This document shows, in pieces, positions 1 through 7,198 of a stretch of 64,000 nt of DNA. Source of the stretch: Limnobaculum xujianqingii. Its GTDB lineage: Bacteria; Pseudomonadota; Gammaproteobacteria; Enterobacterales; Enterobacteriaceae. The DNA is taken from the NCBI RefSeq assembly GCF_013394855.1, contig NZ_JABMLK010000002.1, positions 1,178,001 through 1,242,000 of the forward strand, written 5' to 3'. Numbering within the stretch: the first letter of the stretch is position 1; every line of letters starts with the position of its first letter. The notes beneath the pieces are model-generated. The model was given only the letters and a program-made list of their open reading frames with translations. It had not been told where the DNA came from and made no database searches. A program made the translations under genes and the position numbers.

Positions 1-2048
1 CGTACCGCTTATAACGGCTATTTCTACCATTCGCGCCAGAAGAACAGCGACGGTGATGGTGGCCGAAATATTAACAACAGCGCTTTTGTCAGCCTCAATA
101 GCATTGCCAGTTTTGGTGCCTGGCGGGTCTACAGCTTTGATACCTTTAACAAGAATGCGGATCAGGGCTGGCAGAGTAACCACGACCGGTTGTATGCCGA
201 GAGAAACATTGCTTCGCTGAGTTCTAAAATATCGGCAGGGGATATTTATACCTACACTCCCAGCAATATCATGGGTGTAATCCCTCTGCGGGGTTTCACT
301 ATGGGTACTAATGAGCGCATGTTGCTGGAGTCGCAATTTACCTATGCGCCGGTTATTCGGGGAACTGCCCGTACCAACGCCCGTCTGATTGTTCGTCAGC
401 GGGGGAATATCATATACAGCAGAACGCTGACGCCGGGTGCATTTGCTATTGATGACCTGTACACCGCGCAGATGGGGGCCGATCTGGATGTGACGCTAGA
501 AGAGACTGACGGTAGCGAGCAAAAGTTCAGCGTTCCCTATACTTCGCTTCCCAATATGATACGCCCCGGAGCACTACGTTATAGCCTGTCAGTCGGGGAG
601 TACCGGGATAATCAGTCGGATAAACCCGTGATGGGAGCCCTGAGCATTGAGCGAGGATTTGAGTCATTTACTCTGAATGTTTCCGGTCTGGGATCGGATG
701 ATTACCAGTCAGTTGCTGTGGGGGCAGCCTGGAGTATTGGCAATATTGGCGCATTTTCATTGGACATGGCGCAGGCTCGCTATACCTATGATCGTGTATC
801 CGGTCAGTATGATAAAGAGACTAAAAACGGAACTGCGCTGCGTCTGCTGTATGCCAAACAGTTTGATAGCACGGATACCGGATTACGTATTCTGGGTTAT
901 CAGTATCGTTCGGAGCATTTTCTCTCATTTTCAGAATTCAACAGTCGAAATTACCATCGCCGGGAAGGATATGACAACGACTATGAAGATGGCGATAGCC
1001 TGTGGAACAAACGACGTCGCAGCCGCCTTGAAGTCAACATTAATCAGGGAATGCAGGATTACGGCAGTCTGTACATGACGCTGAGTCAGGATCGTTACTA
1101 CGGTACTTCAGAGAAAACCACCTCGGCTTCTGCCGGCTACGGATTTATGGCAGGACCGGCCAGTATCAGTCTGGCTTATACCTACAGTAAAAATGGCAAA
1201 GGGGATAACGATAACTCACTCAATCTGGGTGTCAGCATACCTCTGCGATGGGGGGAGCGGGACAGAAATTATAACTCAGTGAACTATAACCTGACCCGCA
1301 ATAAGGATAACCGTTACAGCCAGTCTGTTGGCCTGTCGGGCAGTAGTCAGGATAGTCCGCTGTCCTACAGCCTGAACGTGCAGCGGGATTATCAGGAAAA
1401 ATTCAGTGAGTCCGCTTCTCTGAGCTATGACTCCCGTCTGGCGATGCTGAATACCTCTATCAGCCACAGTGATTATTCGGATCAGTTTTCGGCGGGTATA
1501 TCTGGCGGTTTAGTGTTGTATAAGGGCGGTCCTATTTTGACCCCGCGTATGGGAGACACTATCGCTATTGTGGAAACCCCTGGGGCATCAGGTATAGGCG
1601 TTTCAGGCAGTAATAATCAAACCGACTACTTCGGGCGGGCGGTCGTCAACTACCTGAGCCCTTACCGTTATAACACCGTCAGTCTGGACACCACTAATGC
1701 ACAGTCGGTGGAGCTGAAAGAGTCAGCCAGAAAAGTAGTACCTACGGAAGGAGCCGCAGTATTACTGCGTTTTGCTACCCGGGTGGGGCGTCGGGCGATG
1801 GTTATTGTTCAGGGAACACAGGCGATTCCAGTTGGGCTATTGTCACCGCAGAAGGACAGGATGACGAAGCAGGCATTGTGGGCAATAACGGACTTGCTTA
1901 CCTGACCGGGCTGGACGCCCGCAAAGATGAAGTGCTGACCGTCTCCTGGGGCCGAAATAATCAGCAGTGTCAGTTTACTTTACCTAAATTAGCAGATGCC
2001 GACGATAAATCGCAATGGCATCAGAGAATCCCGGTGGACTGCCGCTGA
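1..2048 (+). pseudogene. Fimbrial outer-membrane usher, 5' end outside window, frameshifted near its 3' end
   Basis: This is the C-terminal two thirds of a PapC/FimD-family usher, the outer-membrane pore that secretes and assembles chaperone-bound pilin subunits. The reading frame is already open at base 1 and runs to a stop at 1903-1905. The usher C-terminal domain then continues in another frame from about 1836 to the TGA at 2046-2048, with a typical ending (QCQFTL motif, paired cysteines). The frames join at the GGG at 1834-1836: one extra G would restore a continuous protein reading PVGAIV. It is therefore either a one-base deletion that truncates the last ~70 residues, or a sequencing error. 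The chaperone gene follows after 66 bases, so all belong to one fimbrial operon whose major pilin must lie upstream of the window. Confidence 0.88.
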
Positions 2049-2114
2049 CAGTCAGACATAACGCAGAGTAATAGTCAGATATTCAAAAATGATGAATTGA
2101 AAGGAAGTGGAAAA

Positions 2115-2864
2115 ATGATGTTGAACAGGCTGAATAACATGAAACGCACAACGTTCGCCGCACTGGCTTTGGGAACTCTGTTGCTCTCGGCGCAGACTTT
2201 CGGTGCTGTTCGTCCACAGCTAACTCGTATTGTGGCCTATGCGGCCGATAAAGAGACACCGATTGAAGTGATTAATGAGAGTCAGGAAACCTACCTGATT
2301 CAGTCCTGGCTGGAGGATTTAAAGGGTAATGAGAATAATCTGCCGTTAGTGCTGACCCCGCCGGTAATGAAAATTGCCGGTAAGCAGGAAGGGAAATTGC
2401 GCTTAGTGGTGTTACCGGCAGAAATTCCACAGGATCGGGAATCGGTGTACTGGTTGTCGATTCAGGAAATTCCACCTAAAGCGAAAGACAATGAGAACAA
2501 TAAACTGGTACTGGCTATCCGTAGTCGTTTGAAGGTGTTTATTCGCCCAGAAGGATTAGACGGCAGTAAAGCAGCCGATGCGGTGAAATCGTTACAGTGG
2601 GATGTAGAGCGAGAGGGCGGAGAGGTATGGCTGAAAGCGACCAATCCGACTCCCTATTACATCAGCTTTGGCAAGCTGGAACTGAAGGCGGGGGGTGCAA
2701 AAGGTACCACGCTGGAAAGTAAAACGGAGATGCCAGCACCGATGAGCAGTCAACGCTATGCGGTACCGAAGAGTTTTAAAGGCAAATCAGTAACGCTGAC
2801 CTACAGTGCGGTGAATGATTATGGTGGGGAGACTGAGGTGTTGAGTACGGGGGTAAGATTATGA
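2115..2864 (+). CDS. Periplasmic fimbrial chaperone (PapD/FimC family)
   Basis: The product caps and folds pilin subunits in the periplasm and delivers them to the usher. It has an N-terminal signal peptide ending near ...SAQTFGA, then two immunoglobulin-like domains. The family signature is visible: RLVVLP, then YWLSIQEIPP at mid-protein, and a basic strand IRSRLKVFIRP ending the first domain. I place the start at the ATG at 2115 because AGGA at 2102-2105 is well spaced from it; an upstream in-frame TTG at 2097 has no ribosome site. The length, about 249 residues, is normal for the family. The gene overlaps the following adhesin gene by four bases (ATGA), which indicates translational coupling. 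Confidence 0.93.
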   Translation: MMLNRLNNMKRTTFAALALGTLLLSAQTFGAVRPQLTRIVAYAADKETPIEVINESQETYLIQSWLEDLKGNENNLPLVLTPPVMKIAGKQEGKLRLVVLPAEIPQDRESVYWLSIQEIPPKAKDNENNKLVLAIRSRLKVFIRPEGLDGSKAADAVKSLQWDVEREGGEVWLKATNPTPYYISFGKLELKAGGAKGTTLESKTEMPAPMSSQRYAVPKSFKGKSVTLTYSAVNDYGGETEVLSTGVRL

Positions 2865-4228
2865 AAAAACCGTTAAAATCATTTATTGCTATCGGTGTGT
2901 TGAGTCTGATGGCAGGGAATGCATTTGCTTATACTGTAAATCATACATTTACTTGGGTTACCCCAGACTGTCCAAAATTGTCGGGTTCGGGGAATGTAGC
3001 AAATCCTGCCCTAAATAAAAGTGCGGGATCTTGTACCTTTACATATCCGGATAATAGACCGTTTAACCAGGCAAGAACATTAATCGTAGATAACCATTTG
3101 CCTAATGGCTCGGTGCTCTATTCTTGGGGCTATGATAATTTTCTACCCAATTTGGGCTGGTCATGTACAAGCTCGGGAATTAAACAATGCGCAAATACTG
3201 TAAAATCTAATACAGGAGTAACCGTCAATAATATTCCATATAAATTAAATATGACCTATTTATCCAGTGCCACACAGTTATCCCCCGGTATTTATAAAAC
3301 TTCAATAGAGGGTATTGGTATAAAGTTTTACCTGAAAGTATCAGGAGATACATCTTATAATTTCGGTACCTGCAACAACTCAACTAGTAGTTACCTTGAC
3401 GCAAGTGGTAATAGTAGTAACCCTGCGGCAGGCAGTGAACTGATTCTGGGAGGAAGCACCTCCGTTAATAGTGGTTTTTATGCATATATGCATTGTGACT
3501 CCAACACAGATAACAATATTCCAGGCCGCAATCTGCATTTACTTAAAGGAAAAGTGAGTTATTCCATCAGGGCGGAATTGATAAAAACGGGCGATATTAC
3601 GACCTCAGGGTCGTTAAGCGTTATAGGCGCAAGTAGTGGTTCTTCAAATATATTTCCAAACCCTCTGAATTTAACGGTTCCAGTGAGTGCTTTCCTTGGT
3701 GGTGATGCTATCACGATACAACAACCAGCGTGCCGATTACGCGGTGCAACAAATTATCAGATTAATTTAGGCCGCTGGGTCAATATGGCCGCCAGTTCTA
3801 TTCAGCCAAATGTGAGTTTGCCTGTTAGTGGAAATATAAAATCTGTAGGGCTGAATCTTGAATGCACTGGCAAGCTTAATAATGTTGAATTCAGTTTTCA
3901 GGATACCGGTGCGTCGCCATTAACCAACCGTAATATTAGTCTTTATGACAACATTGGCGGACAAAAAATTGAAGGGCTGGAAGTGGAAATGCTTTATAAC
4001 GGTACTCGCCTGAATGTCCATAAAATGGGCGAAGCGACGACGACCTATAAAACGAATACCGGTGCCCACGGCAGCATAAAAACCAATCCATCCGATTTAA
4101 CATACAATAGCCAAAGCAGTGCTTCATTCGGAGCCCGCTTTGTTCAGCGTAGCGCTATTAAACGTAACGGAGTGGCTTATACCGGCCCGGTAACCGGAAA
4201 AGTTAATATGTTTGTCACCTACTATTAA
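2861..4228 (+). CDS. Fimbrial tip adhesin, two-domain
   Basis: This 455-residue secreted protein starts with a signal peptide (cleavage after ...GNAFA) and overlaps the chaperone gene by four bases. The N-terminal ~270 residues are rich in Asn, Ser and Thr with scattered cysteines, and I do not recognise a ligand-binding fold. The last ~170 residues look like a pilin domain: a cysteine pair (ACRLRG, LECTGKL) and a C-terminal beta strand ending MFVTYY, as expected for a subunit taken up by the chaperone. Its position as last gene of the chaperone-usher operon and its size (about 2.5 times a pilin) fit a tip adhesin. The receptor cannot be read from the sequence. The operon appears to end here. 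Confidence 0.8.
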   Translation: MKKPLKSFIAIGVLSLMAGNAFAYTVNHTFTWVTPDCPKLSGSGNVANPALNKSAGSCTFTYPDNRPFNQARTLIVDNHLPNGSVLYSWGYDNFLPNLGWSCTSSGIKQCANTVKSNTGVTVNNIPYKLNMTYLSSATQLSPGIYKTSIEGIGIKFYLKVSGDTSYNFGTCNNSTSSYLDASGNSSNPAAGSELILGGSTSVNSGFYAYMHCDSNTDNNIPGRNLHLLKGKVSYSIRAELIKTGDITTSGSLSVIGASSGSSNIFPNPLNLTVPVSAFLGGDAITIQQPACRLRGATNYQINLGRWVNMAASSIQPNVSLPVSGNIKSVGLNLECTGKLNNVEFSFQDTGASPLTNRNISLYDNIGGQKIEGLEVEMLYNGTRLNVHKMGEATTTYKTNTGAHGSIKTNPSDLTYNSQSSASFGARFVQRSAIKRNGVAYTGPVTGKVNMFVTYY

Positions 4229-4431
4229 TATAATAATAAATACCAAGCCGAAATAACTCACGGTTAAAAATTAAGTAAATATCTATTCTCAATCTATTTT
4301 TGGGAAGCCACTAACACAAACTTAATTTATAAAAATTAACTGTTAATCTTTTAACATAATTCAAATTAAATCTATTTAATTCATCAGTATTTGCATATTT
4401 ATTTAAAAGTGAAGTTACAGGAGAAAATATC

Positions 4432-4680
4432 ATGTTCAATAAAAAAGTACTCTGTCGATATTGCTTTAGAGGTAACGCAGTTAAAAAACATGGCACCGCA
4501 CCTTCAGGCTATCAGCGCTATTTATGCGGTCATTGCAAACGAACTTTTCAGGGGGAATATATTTATAACGCTTATAAGCCACCTGAAGAATTAGAAAAAA
4601 AGAGAGAGTATCTAAATAAAGAGCGACTCTCTTTACTCAAAACCCTGTCCAATATTGATAAGCCGGGCATGGTTAATTAA
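4432..4680 (+). CDS. Zinc-ribbon protein resembling the N-terminal part of IS1 InsA (copy 1)
   Basis: The 82-residue protein has CRYC, then QRYLCGHCKRTFQ and an EYIYNA motif. This matches the zinc ribbon of InsA, the DNA-binding repressor protein of insertion sequence IS1 (cysteine pairs followed by an aromatic strand). The InsA helix-turn-helix is missing; the C-terminal half is instead a charged Lys/Glu-rich helix. No InsB transposase frame follows, so this is not a working IS1. A ribosome site GGAG (4420-4423) precedes the ATG at 4432. The next gene is a shorter relative with nearly the same start context (CAGGAG then ATGTTnAATAAAAA), so the two look like a tandem duplication. It lies just downstream of the fimbrial operon; a regulatory role there would be a guess. 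Confidence 0.72.
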   Translation: MFNKKVLCRYCFRGNAVKKHGTAPSGYQRYLCGHCKRTFQGEYIYNAYKPPEELEKKREYLNKERLSLLKTLSNIDKPGMVN

Positions 4681-4801
4681 TTGAAGGTATTACCCGCAAT
4701 GTGATAGTGATTTTGATTAAAACAGGCTGCTAACTTAACGGTAGCCTGCGTAACCCATCATGTTGATAACACCAATAATAATGAATAACAGGAGTAGCAT
4801 C

Positions 4802-4984
4802 ATGTTAAATAAAAATCAATTTTCAGTACGATGCCCGTTTTGCGAAGGGAGCAATTTCAGACGTTATGGCTATAGCAAAGCCAAAGCTCAGCGTTATTTA
4901 TGCTGTGACTGCAATAAGACGTTTCAGCATAAATATATTTACGTGATTAACCGATTAAAAGCCGCAGAGGCCGTACCAGGATAA
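4802..4984 (+). CDS. Zinc-ribbon protein resembling IS1 InsA (copy 2, short)
   Basis: This 60-residue protein has CPFC, then QRYLCCDCNKTFQ and KYIYV, the same zinc-ribbon signature as its neighbour at 4432. It stops soon after the ribbon and has no helix-turn-helix. The start at 4802 is chosen because GGAG at 4791-4794 is seven bases upstream; an in-frame ATG at 4760 lacks a ribosome site. The short length may represent decay, or a minimal nucleic-acid or protein-binding module. No IS1 end repeats or transposase reading frame are seen around it. The function is unknown. Confidence 0.68.
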   Translation: MLNKNQFSVRCPFCEGSNFRRYGYSKAKAQRYLCCDCNKTFQHKYIYVINRLKAAEAVPG

Positions 4985-5024
4985 TTTGTGTGATTGGATG
5001 TTTTAAAAACAGGGAGTTATCAAA

Positions 5025-5513
5025 ATGAAAAAACGAATGTGTAACGGGTTTATTGCTCTGGGCGTGATTATTTTTGTGGTCGGACTGGTTTTTTCAGCCG
5101 GCAGTGGTTATGCCATCTGGCGTAGTTATGAAAGTATCGGCATCTATACCTTTACTTCAACCGGTGAGGTTATGGTGAAAGAAGAACGGGAACGTACCGG
5201 GCGCAGAACCAGCAAGGTGGTTAATCGTCATTATGCGGTGTTTGCATCCGCAGATGGGCAATACCGTAACGAGGAAAAGATCTCGTTATCGCTAAAAAAT
5301 GGTATCACCCGGGGAGGTAAATATAACCTTGAGAGAGAAGTGTTTGTTGACCGAACCGGAGATTACAAAGTAACCCCTCCACAAAGCAGTGATACCCATG
5401 ACAAGCGCGTTCGGACTAATTTTATGGTTGCTGGTCTGATTAGTCTGTTCGGTGGTGTGATGGTTTTTGTTGCCTGGCGTATCAGGCGGCAGCATATCTT
5501 AAATTCCATGTAG
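5025..5513 (+). CDS. Two-helix inner-membrane protein, DUF3592-like
   Basis: The 162-residue protein has a hydrophobic segment at about residues 9-30 and a second near residues 130-150, enclosing a beta-rich loop of about 95 residues (GEVMVKEERER...). This architecture matches proteins of unknown function grouped as DUF3592, but I assign that by overall layout rather than a decisive motif. The start has a reasonable ribosome site (cagggag, about 5012-5018). It follows the two InsA-like genes on the same strand and precedes a very small membrane protein. No role is known. Confidence 0.6.
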   Translation: MKKRMCNGFIALGVIIFVVGLVFSAGSGYAIWRSYESIGIYTFTSTGEVMVKEERERTGRRTSKVVNRHYAVFASADGQYRNEEKISLSLKNGITRGGKYNLEREVFVDRTGDYKVTPPQSSDTHDKRVRTNFMVAGLISLFGGVMVFVAWRIRRQHILNSM

Positions 5514-5561
5514 ACAGCCCCAGGTTGGCACCTCAACCATTGTCTTAAATGAGAGGGAATA

Positions 5562-5711
5562 ATGTTCAGGGATGAAACAGGAATGTTTTTGTTTTCTTTA
5601 GGTATTGATATCGCTATGGCGGCAATGGTGGGTTATGTGATGGTGACTTTGGTTATCTTAGTGGTCTCAGGCTGTATTGGTATTTTGGGGCAATGTGACC
5701 GAAAAAAGTAA
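5562..5711 (+). CDS. Small single-pass membrane protein (49 aa), hypothetical
   Basis: A purine-rich ribosome site (GAGAGGGA, 5551-5558) precedes ATG at 5562. The predicted peptide has 49 residues: a short acidic start, one long hydrophobic stretch (about residues 8-43) and a basic tail ending CDRKK. That topology (hydrophobic helix, positive C-terminus) is common in small bacterial membrane proteins, including type I toxins and regulatory micropeptides. I recognise no homologue. It lies 48 bases after the DUF3592-like gene and could be cotranscribed with it. Confidence 0.45.
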   Translation: MFRDETGMFLFSLGIDIAMAAMVGYVMVTLVILVVSGCIGILGQCDRKK

Positions 5712-5965
5712 TACCGTTTTTATCCATTCATGCCCGTTACTGATAAGTCGCTATTTAGTTGTCTGTGATAGATTCAAATTCATTCGTGATTTTGTCGTTT
5801 ATCACTCAGGCATTAATTAGCTGATAGATAATAAGTTTAAATGATGTAAGGCATTATTGCTGGAGTATATATTTATTACAACAGGCTTTAATTTTAGCTT
5901 TTATATCACCATCGAAAATGACATGAATTCAGATAAATGACTTTAAATATATGACAGGAAGAAAT

Positions 5966-6508
5966 ATGAAGATAAAGACATTATTAGGGATGGCGATGGT
6001 ATTTTTCACCTTAGTAACGGTGAGTGGCAATAGCTATGCGGATACCAAAACAAGGTCGGTATTCAATGGAAAAGTCCGTATGGAGCTCCCTGCTGAGTAT
6101 CAAAAAATGCCTGATAGTAAGTTGAAAGAGGCCTATTCAAGCTCTGGTCGTCCAAAAGAAGCCTGGTATATGACGGATCGGAATACGGGCGCAATGATAA
6201 CTTTTAGCGTGTTTGAAATGAAAGGTAAAAAGATGGCTGAGTCCAATCTGCGTGCCGTGGCTGAAGGGATGGCAGAAGAGTTCGGTTCCTCTCCACCAAC
6301 GATGAGAGAAGGTAAGGTCAATGGTCGAAAAGTGATCTGGCTGGAATTACAAAAGATGAGTATAAAGTCATCGGGAAAACGTGCCTCTATGATGCAATTA
6401 TCTGAATATCGGGGAAGTTTGTTGGTCACGACCCTTATTGTCGATAACGATAAGGGAGACAGACATTATAGTGCTGGTAAACGAGCCTTGAAGACATTGT
6501 CTTATTAA
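5966..6508 (+). CDS. Secreted protein of unknown function, possibly DcrB/Mog1-like fold
   Basis: About 180 residues with a clear signal peptide (MKIKTLLGMAMVFFTLVTVSG..YA, cleavage near residue 25), so periplasmic or secreted. The mature part begins FNGKVRMELPAEYQKM and alternates beta strands and helices in a pattern reminiscent of DcrB (soluble, PsbP/Mog1-like fold), but without the lipobox cysteine of DcrB. I give that as a structural guess only. The start at 5966 is preferred because AGGAAG (5956-5961) lies just upstream; an in-frame ATG at 5951 would add five residues before the signal peptide. It appears monocistronic, with about 250 bases of AT-rich sequence before it. Confidence 0.6.
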   Translation: MKIKTLLGMAMVFFTLVTVSGNSYADTKTRSVFNGKVRMELPAEYQKMPDSKLKEAYSSSGRPKEAWYMTDRNTGAMITFSVFEMKGKKMAESNLRAVAEGMAEEFGSSPPTMREGKVNGRKVIWLELQKMSIKSSGKRASMMQLSEYRGSLLVTTLIVDNDKGDRHYSAGKRALKTLSY

Positions 6509-6605
6509 TTGAGCTGAATACCGCCCGATGAATGTGGCGGTATAACTTCCATTATTAAAATCGGCTCACTATCGGTGGTGTAATGAAAAATGAAGGAGAG
6601 TATTT

Positions 6606-7064
6606 ATGCCAGCTTATCAGCAGAGTATTAAAGTTTTAGAATCATTATTTGCAAAAGACAGCTTTTTTGCCTTTGCCACATCAAAAGATAACGTCCCATC
6701 CGTCAGAATTGTTGATGCGTTTTATGATGACTATTGCTTTTATATTGTTGTTTCCGGAAGGACTCAAAAAATAAGAGAAATAGCGCTAAATGAAAATGTC
6801 GCGCTCTGTCATGAGATGTATCGTTTCACGGGTAAAGCTTATAATATCGGGCATCCACTGCAGCCAGAAAATAAACTAATTAGAAGCAAGCTGATTAAAG
6901 TGTTTGAGCCATGGTACTTTGCTCACAATAATGAAGACAGTGAAGAGATGTATTATATTAAAGTGGAGCTGGTAAAAGGATTTTTCCATAAAGATGGGAC
7001 AGGATATAAGGTGGATTTTATCAATAAGAGTGCAGAATCAATGCCGTTTCAATTTGGTGATTGA
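6606..7064 (+). CDS. Pyridoxamine 5'-phosphate oxidase-family flavoprotein
   Basis: This 152-residue protein fits the FMN-binding split-barrel family: short N-terminal helix, then FAFATSKDNVPSVRIV, a strand ending FYIVVSGRTQKIREI, and NENVALC. These are the usual landmarks of small PNPOx-like proteins that bind FMN or related cofactors and reduce a substrate, or act as uncharacterised stress enzymes. The later part (KVFEPWYFAHNN) is typical of the clostridial/enterobacterial 'pyridoxamine oxidase-like' subgroup. A strong ribosome site (GAAGGAGAG) precedes the ATG. It is apparently a single gene. The substrate is unknown. Confidence 0.72.
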   Translation: MPAYQQSIKVLESLFAKDSFFAFATSKDNVPSVRIVDAFYDDYCFYIVVSGRTQKIREIALNENVALCHEMYRFTGKAYNIGHPLQPENKLIRSKLIKVFEPWYFAHNNEDSEEMYYIKVELVKGFFHKDGTGYKVDFINKSAESMPFQFGD

Positions 7065-7146
7065 GTCAATTTGAGAGTAGTTAATTTCTGCCTGGCTATC
7101 GATAGACAAAAATTAATTCAGTACTTTAGTTTCCTGGTTAAATAAA

Positions 7147-7172
7147 AAGGTCCACGCGATGATGTGGACCTT
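7147..7172 (-). terminator. Rho-independent terminator of the 7199-10159 autotransporter gene
   Basis: A nine-base stem (AAGGTCCAC / GTGGACCTT) with an eight-base loop. On the minus strand it is followed by a T-rich tail (TTTTTATTT), so it terminates transcription coming from the autotransporter gene. Confidence 0.75.
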
Positions 7173-7198
7173 AAGTATTTTTACTGGTAGCGGCTTAA

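Noticed and set aside
677..1078. Reading frame of 133 codons inside the usher
   Set aside because: It lies in an alternative frame of the usher, has no signal or family, and is a shadow of the real gene.
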